NCBI GenBank assembly: GCA_026002265.1
Contig: BOBG01000114.1
Coordinates: 1-6,381 of the forward strand
Length of the DNA: 6,381 nucleotides
Source of the DNA: Spirochaetia bacterium
GTDB lineage: Bacteria > Spirochaetota > Spirochaetia > Treponematales > Breznakiellaceae
Direction: 5' to 3'
Part shown: piece by piece, positions 1 to 5,313 of the stretch
Numbering within the stretch: position 1 is the first letter of the stretch
Layout of the letters: every line of letters begins with the position of its first letter
The notes under the pieces: model-generated
Told to the model about the DNA's origin: nothing
What the model saw: only the letters and a program-made list of their open reading frames with translations
Database searches by the model: none
Made by a program: the position numbers and the translations under genes

Positions 1-40
1 ATAGTAGTCAGCAGCCCGAAGATCGTCTTCTTCTCCCTGA
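1..40. repeat. Left arm of a 40-bp perfect inverted repeat
   Basis: Positions 1-40 are the exact reverse complement of 1474-1513. The repeat encodes [13 protein letters not shown] of the esterase. It touches the window edge, so its true left extent cannot be seen. Identity stops abruptly after position 40. Confidence 0.97.
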
Positions 41-933
41 TAGTACAGAAATCCTTTGATAGTATACGGCGCTATCCGCTTTACCCGGGCATGGTACAAA
101 TTAGCCGGACAAAAGGGACTTTTTCTCCCTGCCGGCTGGGGCCAGGGACAAATACCGCATTCTTTATTCAATGTTTCCCATGCAGCATTAGGCTCTTTTT
201 CCCGCCATGCCCGAACCCGGGTATCCCATGCATTCCACTCATCAAAGTAGGCTTTCATTTCCGCATCATATTGGGCGTCTGTTTTATCTCCTACCAGCGC
301 AGCATAGTCATCTAGGTACCGCTGACCTGCGGCGCTCCGTCTGAGCTGAGTTTCACTCATCCATGCGCTGATAGATGTACCGCCCCATGAACAGTTGATG
401 ATACCTATGGGAATACCGAGTTCGGCGTTGATATTCCTGGCGAAAAAGTAGGCTGCCGCACTGAGCGCAGCAGCAGTATCAGAAGCGCATACCTGCCAGC
501 AGTTTTGTGCTTCTTCAAGAAGATAATCCTCGTCTACAAAAGCGCGCTTAACGACCTCTAAAAAACGGATATTCGGATTAGCGCAGTTTGCGAGTTCAGC
601 TTTTCCATTCAGACAGTTCTGAAGTTCAAGCTCCATATTGCTTTGACCACCGGCAAACCATACGTCACCGGTTACTACATCATGGAAACAGATTTCCTTT
701 TCTCCGTCATTTATAACAAGCCTGCCTTGCAAGCCTGCTGTCAAAGGCGGAAGTACAAAACGCCATCTGCTGTTTTTCACCTGTGTAGTTAATACAAGAG
801 AATCTTTTCCGCTATCCCAAGAAAGACGAACTATCGTTCCTTCTCTTCCGGTTCCCCATACAGGAACCGGTTTTCCATGCTGCAAAACCATGTGATGCGA
901 GAAAACCGCCGCTGCTTGTAACGTTTCTGCCAT
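1..933 (-). CDS. Sialate O-acetylesterase-type (SASA) carbohydrate esterase, N-terminal part, runs off left edge
   Basis: The 311 codons from ATG at 933 down to position 1 are open and continue out of the window. The family removes O-acetyl groups from sugars such as sialic acid or decorated xylan/mannan, using an SGNH-type Ser-His-Asp set. Seen here: a beta-rich N-terminal segment (about 1-85), the nucleophile block FAGGQSNM (Ser98), the block INCSWGGTSISAWM (about 180-192), and FLYYQGEEDD near residue 300, which matches the family's conserved YYQGE motif. The catalytic His/Asp region is missing from this strand; it is encoded on the plus strand at 1514-2113, after an inverted copy of positions 1-40. 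The start has a modest GGAG-like site and no signal peptide, so this form would be cytoplasmic or has lost its leader. A CBM11-like gene lies just upstream on the same strand. The family call is strong. The substrate is not known, though the neighbours favour acetylated plant polysaccharide over sialic acid. Confidence 0.88.
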   Translation of the reverse strand, partial: MAETLQAAAVFSHHMVLQHGKPVPVWGTGREGTIVRLSWDSGKDSLVLTTQVKNSRWRFVLPPLTAGLQGRLVINDGEKEICFHDVVTGDVWFAGGQSNMELELQNCLNGKAELANCANPNIRFLEVVKRAFVDEDYLLEEAQNCWQVCASDTAAALSAAAYFFARNINAELGIPIGIINCSWGGTSISAWMSETQLRRSAAGQRYLDDYAALVGDKTDAQYDAEMKAYFDEWNAWDTRVRAWREKEPNAAWETLNKECGICPWPQPAGRKSPFCPANLYHARVKRIAPYTIKGFLYYQGEEDDLRAADYY

Positions 934-961
934 TATTTAACTGCTCCATTTATAAATATAA

Positions 962-1024
962 TTATACTGATAAATATAAATTAGCCATAAGGATAACAGT
1001 AGTTGCGATTAACAATTTTTTCAT
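962..1024 (-). CDS. 20-residue signal-peptide-like micro-ORF between the CBM and esterase genes
   Basis: ATG at 1024 opens a 20-codon frame (MKKLLIATTVILMANLYLSV) ending at TAA 964-962. It has the two lysines and hydrophobic core of a Sec leader but no mature protein. It starts 9 bases after the stop of the CBM-containing frame and ends 28 bases before the esterase start, so it sits inside an apparent operon. It may be the orphaned leader of the esterase or of a lost gene, since the esterase itself lacks a leader. The ribosome-binding site is weak (AGGGC). It could also be chance. No function is claimed. Confidence 0.35.
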   Translation of the reverse strand: MKKLLIATTVILMANLYLSV

Positions 1025-1033
1025 ATAGCCCTC

Positions 1034-1540
1034 TTATTCAAACGTAATCGCTTTAAGTCCCTGGGCATTTAAAGCCATAATATCGTCATAGTACAGCGCG
1101 GATTGGACGACCCAAGGATTGCTGTTATCTTTGGGAACGGTATTTACCCATAACCCGAAACCGGTAATACTATCACTTTTGAACACGCCGTTCTGCTTGC
1201 CCTTAAACAGACTAAAGGGAATGGTTACAAGCTTTGCTTCAGTTGTTGCGGCAAAATCAGTAAGAAAGACTTCAAATTCTTCATTGCCGGACTTAATCTG
1301 GATCACTATCTTTTGCCCCTTAGCGTCAGGCTTGAGCCATAACTGTAGTGCATTGTACTTTGACCAGTCGCCGTTGTAAGGAGTGGTGATCCCGGTCCAG
1401 CCTTCGCCGCCTATGGTAGAAATCGTGTAGCTGAATTTCATTCCATAAGAACCGGAATGTTTTTCTGTCTCTGTCAGGGAGAAGAAGACGATCTTCGGGC
1501 TGCTGACTACTATGAAATGATGTACTACCTTATTGACCAA
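1034..1540 (-). CDS. C-terminal fragment of a secreted glycosidase with a CBM11-like carbohydrate-binding domain
   Basis: The open frame runs from 1540 to TAA at 1036-1034, but only the part from about 1473 leftward looks like real protein; 1474-1540 is antisense to the esterase. The genuine part (about 145 residues) resembles CBM11-type domains: [27 protein letters not shown], then a beta-rich stretch with [16 protein letters not shown] and [10 protein letters not shown]. Such domains bind beta-glucans or mannans and usually sit at the C-terminus of secreted cellulases or mannanases. The catalytic domain is absent because the sequence jumps at 1473/1474 into the inverted 40-bp repeat. The micro-ORF and the esterase follow on the same strand at short spacing, which suggests a former operon. 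The CBM assignment is by motif and composition, and the exact CBM family is uncertain. As it stands the gene is a 5'-truncated remnant with no credible start. Confidence 0.6.
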   Translation of the reverse strand: MVNKVVHHFIVVSSPKIVFFSLTETEKHSGSYGMKFSYTISTIGGEGWTGITTPYNGDWSKYNALQLWLKPDAKGQKIVIQIKSGNEEFEVFLTDFAATTEAKLVTIPFSLFKGKQNGVFKSDSITGFGLWVNTVPKDNSNPWVVQSALYYDDIMALNAQGLKAITFE

Positions 1541-2113
1541 TGGCGCAGTGACTGGGGAGACGATAGATTAGCTTTTCTGTTTGTACAATTACCGATGTAC
1601 GCTTCCCGTGAAGAAGCAGCCGCCGGACAGCCGGTTAAAAACTGGTGTATCCTGCGGGAGAATCAGTACCGCGCATCAGTCAGCATTGCAAATACCGGCA
1701 TGGCGGTTATCATCGACTGCGGCGAATTCGACAACATTCACCCGCTGGACAAACAAACTGTGGGCTATCGTTTGGCACTGCAAGCACTGAAAAAAGTCTA
1801 CGGCAAAACCATTGAAGCTGAAGGCCCTCTTTTTTCATGGGTTGAGCCTGAAGGCAATACGCTTCGGATACATTTTGATCATGCTGAAAGCGGTCTTGAA
1901 TCCCGGGGTCCCCTTGAGGGCTTTGAAGTTGCCGGATCAGAAGAAATCTATTATCCGGCTAGGGCGCATATTGACGGGTGTGATGTAGTAGTACAGTCAG
2001 ATAAGATTTCCGAGCCGCAGCAGGTACGTTATGCATGGATTAAATTCGGTCCAACCCCGCTTTACGCAAAAAACGGACTTCCTGCAATGCCTTTCCGCAG
2101 TTGCCGGAAATAG
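1457..2113 (+). CDS. SASA-type esterase, C-terminal part with the catalytic Asp/His region
   Basis: The frame is open from ATG 1457 to TAG 2113 (218 codons), but the first six residues (MFFCLC) come from unrelated sequence left of the repeat. Esterase homology starts at [13 protein letters not shown] within 1474-1513. The later part holds LFVQLPMY, the RENQ segment, and [18 protein letters not shown], the family's D-x-x-H-P block with the catalytic Asp (residue 92) and His (95). It ends in [14 protein letters not shown], a typical family terminus, so the C-terminus is complete. Joined to the minus-strand half through the shared 40 bp, the reading frame is kept and gives 510 residues, a normal family size. 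Alone it lacks the GQSN serine and cannot be an active esterase. No convincing ribosome-binding site precedes 1457. Confidence 0.87.
   Translation: MFFCLCQGEEDDLRAADYYEMMYYLIDQWRSDWGDDRLAFLFVQLPMYASREEAAAGQPVKNWCILRENQYRASVSIANTGMAVIIDCGEFDNIHPLDKQTVGYRLALQALKKVYGKTIEAEGPLFSWVEPEGNTLRIHFDHAESGLESRGPLEGFEVAGSEEIYYPARAHIDGCDVVVQSDKISEPQQVRYAWIKFGPTPLYAKNGLPAMPFRSCRK
1474..1513. repeat. Right arm of the 40-bp perfect inverted repeat
   Basis: This is the reverse complement of 1-40 and lies at the point where coding sense changes strand: CBM-like coding on minus to its left, esterase C-terminus on plus to its right. It contains a small dyad (GAAGA-cga-TCTTC, 1484-1496). Identity ends abruptly at 1474. 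Confidence 0.97.
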
Positions 2114-2134
2114 AAGCAGATAGACGCATATCAT

Positions 2135-2371
2135 GTTCAGATTATTAAAGGTATAACCTTTGCACCGTTTCCGCTCCGCGGGGATCAGATAAGGCAAGAA
2201 AATGCCTGAAATAGTTAGTTTCCCGCACCAATTGCAAGCCATATCATTTTGACTCCGGCAGGGCTGCCGGATACGCCTCATTCGGAAATCACTGATTTTT
2301 CCAGTGAAAGAGCGCCGGAAGATGAGAAACTGATCAGTATTATAGGACATACTCAAACCCTTGGATTACAC
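2135..2371 (+). pseudogene. Degraded N-terminus of a GH113-like (beta-mannanase type) glycosidase
   Basis: Just 20 bases after the esterase stop, the plus strand reads IIKGITFAPFPLRG, which looks like the start of a TIM-barrel glycosidase of the GH113/cellulase-like kind. After in-frame stops at 2207 and 2216 the same frame resumes as [20 protein letters not shown]...[17 protein letters not shown], which fits the next strands of that family. Between these, another frame reads KKMPEIVS, which would suit the connecting helix, so two compensating frameshifts are likely. Homology ends near 2371, where the frame enters a YibE/F-type protein. GH113 enzymes cut beta-mannans, which fits an adjacent deacetylating esterase. 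The family name is from memory of motifs and is uncertain; that it is a broken gene is firmer. Confidence 0.45.
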
Positions 2372-2605
2372 AAGAAGACGACAACCCTTTTATTCGCTTA
2401 TAGCGGCAGTTATCTTGCCATGGTGATGTTATTTATGGGGCAAGGAATACCGAACGGAAACCTACTTAATATAAGCTATGTGGCAGCGGAAATACTGCAC
2501 ACCGTTGTTGGCAGTTTCGGGCTTGTCCTTGTGGCTCCTATCACAACCGCAATGGGAGCGATATTATATGTTCCCCTCATAAAAAATAAAAGCAAAACAG
2601 CATAG
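2249..2605 (+). CDS. Chimeric ORF: glycosidase-like head fused to the C-terminus of a YibE/F-family membrane protein
   Basis: The frame can start at TTG 2249 (open back to 2219) and ends at TAG 2605. Residues about 1-41 are the glycosidase-like fragment described above. From about 2375 the sequence switches to [23 protein letters not shown], then [24 protein letters not shown], the last two membrane segments of YibE/F proteins. That family is polytopic, usually over 350 residues, and only about 75 remain, so the usual membrane domains are missing. The switch coincides with AAGAAGACGA (2372-2381), also present in the 40-bp inverted repeat. No natural protein is known to me with this fusion, so it is best read as a deletion junction or chimera rather than a working gene. 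The YibE/F identification of the tail is confident. Confidence 0.65.
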   Translation: MTPAGLPDTPHSEITDFSSERAPEDEKLISIIGHTQTLGLHKKTTTLLFAYSGSYLAMVMLFMGQGIPNGNLLNISYVAAEILHTVVGSFGLVLVAPITTAMGAILYVPLIKNKSKTA

Positions 2606-2708
2606 TTCCTTCATCGCTAAAGTATTGAGTTTTACGCCGTTTTCGATAAGTGAAAGGGATTGGCATCAGAGATATAGCGACAGTGCTAGAAATAAGCATA
2701 TATAGAGT

Positions 2709-2718
2709 GTTATGTGCC
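2709..2718 (+). other. Cassette boundary (attC R'-like core GTTATGTGCC), left end of unit A
   Basis: GTTATGTGCCAT here is repeated exactly at 3974-3985, framing the 1265-bp unit A. In an integron cassette the crossover falls between G and TT, so the unit would run from 2710 to 3974. The sequence to the left shows no clear attC or attI arm and no integrase gene, so this may be the array's first junction or a secondary insertion site. Confidence 0.55.
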
Positions 2719-2747
2719 ATTTTTCTTGAAATTTTTGTAAAAAATAC

Positions 2748-2776
2748 TTGACAAAAGAAAATGGATAACATAATAT
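2748..2776 (+). promoter_or_regulatory. Consensus sigma-70 promoter of cassette unit A
   Basis: TTGACA (2748-2753), a 17-bp spacer and TAATAT (2771-2776) form a near-perfect promoter. The zinc-ribbon start follows 29 bases after the -10 box. Related leaders lie at the start of units B and C. Confidence 0.8.
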
Positions 2777-2805
2777 TGTAAAAATGGGATGCCAAAGGAG
2801 ATGTA

Positions 2806-2970
2806 TTGAAAAGTCACATACGACCACCTGGAATTGGAGAAATGGATGGTTTTTTTTGTAAGAATTGTGGTCATAAATTCATGGCAATAAAGCAATTTCT
2901 CGTATTTTTTATTAAATGTCCTAAATGTGGTAGTCGGAATATAGATCGGGATAAAACTATATTATGGTAG
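2806..2970 (+). CDS. 54-residue zinc-ribbon protein
   Basis: TTG at 2806 is chosen because AAAGGAG (2794-2800) sits five bases upstream; the ATG at 2801 hits a stop two codons later. The product holds CKNCGHKF and KCPKCGSRN, two C-x2-C knuckles about 20 residues apart, the pattern of a small zinc ribbon that could bind nucleic acid or a partner protein. It is the first gene after a strong promoter and ends 19 bases before the SAM-domain gene, so the two are probably co-transcribed and may work together. A run of eight T (2848-2855) lies in the coding sequence. Too short to assign to a named family; function unknown. Confidence 0.7.
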   Translation: MKSHIRPPGIGEMDGFFCKNCGHKFMAIKQFLVFFIKCPKCGSRNIDRDKTILW

Positions 2971-2989
2971 ATCGTGAAAAGGAGTTGTT

Positions 2990-3769
2990 ATGACTGATGA
3001 ATTGAAGAATATTCTTGAAAATAATAATTTCATAGAATATATAGATTTGTTTGAATCAAATAAGATTTTTGATATTTCTACATTTTTTATGTTAGATGAT
3101 TCAGATCTTGAAAAGATGGGCGTTTTAGCAGTAGGTGATAGGAAACGTTTGTTAGCCCTAGCTAATATTAATAGGTCTGTAGAATCAAATGTTAAAGAAT
3201 TAGTTGTATATAATGCAAGGGAACAGAAAAAGGAAAATATAGAAGAAGATCATTCGTATTTAAAAGCAGCATTCTTAAAAATTAATGACAATATAGATGA
3301 TCTGTTTGAAATGAAAGATCAAATTAAAGGATTCTTAATATTTAAAACGCACAAATACTCAGTAGAACAACTGTTAAATTCTACCCAATACAGACGAATA
3401 AAATCATATATCGGTAAAATTGAGGATGATATTCAAAGATGGAAACAAGCTGGAGAATTAACTTTTTCATTAAGAAATACATATAATGTGAACAGAGATT
3501 TACTAATTGATCGTTTGGAAGATTTAGAGGAAGCTATTGAGAATCGAGAACCGACATGGTGGGAAAGTGTACAAAATTTCTTTATAAAAATTCTGGCTTT
3601 TATCGCCGAGCATTTACCTGCATTGTGGAACGGTTTAATGATTGTAGCCGAAAAACTTAAAAATCATAAAATTTTAGGAGCACCGGCAAAAGTATTATTA
3701 AATTTAAATAAAACGGTACAAAAATTTATAATTTCAAAAAAGAATATTTACATAACAGATGAAACTTAG
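2990..3769 (+). CDS. SAM-domain protein with C-terminal hydrophobic helix, function unknown
   Basis: ATG 2990 is preceded by AAAAGGAG with a five-base spacer. Residues 1-62 look like a sterile alpha motif (SAM) domain: a helix with NFIEYIDLFESNKI, then LDDSDLEKMGVLAVGDRKRLLALA, matching the typical DL-x-x-hG-h-x-x-hGDR-x-x-hL core. SAM domains usually form protein-protein oligomers. Residues about 88-185 are charged and helical, possibly coiled coil. Residues 189-225 start with TWWESVQNFF and include ILAFIAEHLPALWNGLMIVAEKL, amphipathic to hydrophobic and possibly membrane-active or membrane-anchored. There is no signal peptide, so it should start in the cytoplasm. It follows the zinc-ribbon gene as the second gene of cassette unit A. 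Bacterial SAM domains occur in conflict and defence proteins, so a defence or toxin role is possible but not shown. No catalytic motif is visible. Confidence 0.82.
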   Translation: MTDELKNILENNNFIEYIDLFESNKIFDISTFFMLDDSDLEKMGVLAVGDRKRLLALANINRSVESNVKELVVYNAREQKKENIEEDHSYLKAAFLKINDNIDDLFEMKDQIKGFLIFKTHKYSVEQLLNSTQYRRIKSYIGKIEDDIQRWKQAGELTFSLRNTYNVNRDLLIDRLEDLEEAIENREPTWWESVQNFFIKILAFIAEHLPALWNGLMIVAEKLKNHKILGAPAKVLLNLNKTVQKFIISKKNIYITDET

Positions 3770-3803
3770 ATTATTTCAAAGAGTAAATAAAAGCAAGAAA
3801 AAC

Positions 3804-3983
3804 GGCACATAACATACGGTTTGCGGTTCGGGGCTAAAGCCCCTCCGGGTTCCGTTCGCCTAGGTCAGTCGCTGCGCTCCTTCCCACGGCTCACTCCACC
3901 CACATTTTTGTTGCCCTGGTCTTTGCTACGCAAAGCCCTTATTCGGGCAACAAAAACGTCGCAAACCTTTCACGTTATGTGCC
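3804..3983 (+). repeat. attC-like recombination site (180 bp) closing cassette unit A
   Basis: The outer arms GGCACATAAC (3804-3813) and GTTATGTGCC (3974-3983) are perfect complements. The inner arms GGTTTGC (3818-3824) and GCAAACC (3961-3967) are also perfect, offset from the outer arms by 4 and 6 bases. This nested R''-L''...L'-R' layout with a GTTATGT core is that of an integron attC site. The middle holds further hairpins, including GGGGCTAAAGCCCC (3830-3843). At 180 bp it is longer than most attC sites. The 5' arm CACATAA complements the TTATGTG that opens unit A at 2710, as expected when both ends come from one circular cassette. A multi-copy dyad repeat of another type is the main alternative. 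Any short frame across it is not coding. Confidence 0.65.
3905..3956. repeat. Nested hairpin inside the attC-like site
   Basis: TTTTTGTTGCCC (3905-3916) pairs perfectly with GGGCAACAAAAA (3945-3956). Inside it, CTTTGC (3921-3926) pairs with GCAAAG (3930-3935) around a three-base loop. It could also act as a transcription terminator for unit A, though no strong T run follows. Confidence 0.8.
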
Positions 3984-4020
3984 ATTGTTCCCAATTTGTT
4001 TAAATTTATGAGGAAATGGC

Positions 4021-4051
4021 TTGACAAAAGATATTCAAAAATAAGTAATAG
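4021..4051 (+). promoter_or_regulatory. Probable promoter of cassette unit B
   Basis: TTGACA (4021-4026) is followed by AGTAAT at 17-bp spacing or TAATAG at 19 bp. The flanking leader resembles that of unit A (both have cTTGACAaaaga). The -35 box is consensus and the -10 is weak. Confidence 0.5.
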
Positions 4052-4071
4052 TACAAATGGAGGAACATATT

Positions 4072-4425
4072 ATGAAAGAAATAAAGAGAATGGAAATAAA
4101 TGAAGAATGGGCACATTCTGGAATTGTAGAAGCTGGAGACTATTTTTTTATCAGTTACTGTATGGGAAATGAGGGACAATCAATTGAAAACCAGATAAAT
4201 GGAGCATTTGATGTTTTGGAAAAAAGATTGGAATCAGTTGGTTTGAAATTAGAATCAGTTGTAAAAATGGATTGTCTATTTAAGGATATTATGGATATAC
4301 ATTTTTTGGCGAGCATAATTAAAGAAAGATTTATTGGAAAATATCCTGCCAGAAAAGCATTTGAAACAAAATTTCTCAGGGAAGGAATTTTATTTCAAAT
4401 TGACGCAATAGGATTTAGAGGATGA
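4072..4425 (+). CDS. RidA/YjgF-family protein
   Basis: ATG 4072 is preferred over ATG 4057 because GGAGG (4059-4063) overlaps the earlier codon and sits eight bases before the later one; this gives 117 residues, close to the usual 120-130. RidA-type proteins form trimers in the cytoplasm and hydrolyse reactive enamines and imines made by PLP enzymes. Family features seen: GDYFFISY near the N-terminus, ENQINGAFDVLEKRLESVGLKLESVVKMDCLFKD in the centre, and the C-terminal YPARKAF, whose PAR arginine matches the substrate-binding arginine of RidA. The last strand reads FQIDAIGF where active RidA has EIEAIA, so the catalytic glutamate position appears to be Asp; this may be a divergent subgroup with other activity. 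It is the only gene of cassette unit B, with its own promoter-like leader, and has no evident link to neighbouring genes. Confidence 0.85.
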   Translation: MKEIKRMEINEEWAHSGIVEAGDYFFISYCMGNEGQSIENQINGAFDVLEKRLESVGLKLESVVKMDCLFKDIMDIHFLASIIKERFIGKYPARKAFETKFLREGILFQIDAIGFRG

Positions 4426-4461
4426 TGTAAACAATTTAATAGGAATTTTCGTAAAAAGCAA

Positions 4462-4490
4462 TTGACAGTTTCCTTAAAATTTTATATACT
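4462..4490 (+). promoter_or_regulatory. Consensus promoter of unit C (outer-membrane protein remnant)
   Basis: TTGACA (4462-4467), a 17-bp spacer and TATACT (4485-4490). The 26 bases ending in TTGACA match the unit A leader at about 21 positions, so this looks like a cassette start even though no attC-like site separates it from the RidA gene. Confidence 0.75.
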
Positions 4491-4513
4491 AATACTTAAA
4501 TGGATGTTCTGGT

Positions 4514-4838
4514 ATGAAAAAATTCATATTCGCATTGGTTTTTTGGGAATAGCTACTTGGGCATTCTCATTTGAATCATCAATTTCATTGGGTTTTGAAT
4601 TTGATAATTCTTTTGATAACAATAACTATATTGGTTCTCCCGGATTTGATTTAAATTCATGTGCATTATGGGGAAATATTGGATATTATATAAATTTTAC
4701 ATTGTCATTTCCCGATAAAATTATAAATGATGTTAATATCAATAATTATGATTATTTATTGCAGCTATCATTGGTCCTGCATTTAGATATAGTATACATG
4801 AAAAAATAAATTTACTATTTGCAATAAAAACGTCGTAA
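4514..4838 (+). pseudogene. Outer-membrane beta-barrel-like protein remnant with two single-base frameshifts, 3' truncated
   Basis: ATG 4514 begins MKKFIFALVF and stops at TAG after 12 codons. Adding one T to the six-T run near 4540 restores MKKFIFALVFLGIATWAFS, a clean Sec signal peptide, followed by FESSISLGFEFDNSF, a typical first barrel strand. This second frame runs to TAA 4809, but near 4755 it turns poor (LLQLSLVLHL). One more T there gives FIAAIIGPAFRYSIHEKINL, with the alternating pattern of treponemal outer-membrane barrel strands. That frame runs straight into the attC-like remnant and stops at 4838. Both shifts are losses of one base in T-rich stretches, so they may be sequencing errors, slipped-strand variation or decay. 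A barrel needs more strands than remain here, so the 3' end is also deleted. The family is not identified precisely. Annotators may call only the middle frame (4462-4809). Confidence 0.6.
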
Positions 4839-4855
4839 ACTTTTCACGTTATGCG
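4822..4855 (+). repeat. 3' half of an attC-like site, left boundary of unit D
   Basis: The sequence aligns with 3948-3981 of the complete site: AAAACGTCG, then TAAAC, TTTCAC and the core GTTATGCG (4848-4855). The 5' half (a CACATAA or related arm) is not found anywhere between 3984 and 4848. A deletion joining the barrel gene to the middle of the site would explain this. The following TTATGCG would be the first bases of unit D. Confidence 0.6.
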
Positions 4856-4923
4856 ACATAAAAAATGAAAAATACTATTGATAATAATGTAAAAATAGAA
4901 AATAATATTTGCAGGAGATGATT

Positions 4924-5274
4924 TTGAATAAATATACTTGTTTAGTATTTACATTCATAATTTTAATATCTACTGCAAATGCTGATGATTTGGTATTTAA
5001 GAAATCAAAAATAATACCTTTAGAAAATATTGAAGGGAAGACAATACTAGAAAGCTATATACTTTTTGAAAGTCCAATTGAAATAGTAGAATCAGGCTTT
5101 ATTGATTTATTTGGTGATAATAAATTTACTGAATTTTATGCGGTTTATTCACAATATGATGGAAAATCTGTTAGGGTTGCCTTGGCTAGCAGTAGACGTA
5201 ATAGAAAACAACAGGAATGCGTTTTTTTTAGCGGCAAATCATCCATTATGATTATATTTATATTGTGTCAATAA
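4924..5274 (+). CDS. Small secreted protein of unknown function
   Basis: TTG 4924 is chosen as start because AGGAG (4913-4917) lies six bases upstream; the ATG at 4918 directly abuts it. The product starts MNKYTCLVFTFIILISTANA and then DD, a good Sec signal peptide with an A-x-A cleavage site, so it should reach the periplasm or beyond. The mature part (DLVFKKSKIIPLENIEGKTI...FIDLFGDNKFTEFYAVYSQYDGKSVRVALA) is mixed alpha/beta and not recognised. After residue 85 the frame becomes basic and odd (SSRRNRKQQEC). A different frame there reads AVDVIENNRNAFFLAANHPL and looks more natural, so a frameshift near 5190 is possible; a run of eight T lies at 5222-5229. It fills unit D, between an attC-like half site and an attC-like site. 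A promoter (TTGATA at 4878, AT-rich -10 region) is only tentative. Confidence 0.6.
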   Translation: MNKYTCLVFTFIILISTANADDLVFKKSKIIPLENIEGKTILESYILFESPIEIVESGFIDLFGDNKFTEFYAVYSQYDGKSVRVALASSRRNRKQQECVFFSGKSSIMIIFILCQ

Positions 5275-5313
5275 ATTTTTATTCTTTATTTACAACAAAT
5301 CTTAGGAGCTATT

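Noticed and set aside
56..315. Short plus-strand open frames near the left edge
   Set aside because: They lie antisense to the esterase N-terminal half, whose minus-strand frame carries clear family motifs; their own translations show no protein character.
1997..2356. 119-codon minus-strand frame
   Set aside because: It is antisense to the esterase C-terminus and the glycosidase remnant, both of which show real homology on the plus strand.
2577..2895. Two overlapping minus-strand frames of 61 and 72 codons
   Set aside because: They run antisense through the unit A promoter and the zinc-ribbon gene, which has a ribosome-binding site and cysteine motifs on the plus strand.
3821..4003. 60-codon plus-strand frame
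   Set aside because: It lies entirely within and just past the attC-like dyad; the apparent peptide is a by-product of hairpin sequences.
4228..4262. Repeated GAATCAGTTG within the RidA gene
   Set aside because: The two copies encode the LESVGLKLESV stretch of a normal family helix; it is a short chance repeat, not a mobile or regulatory element.
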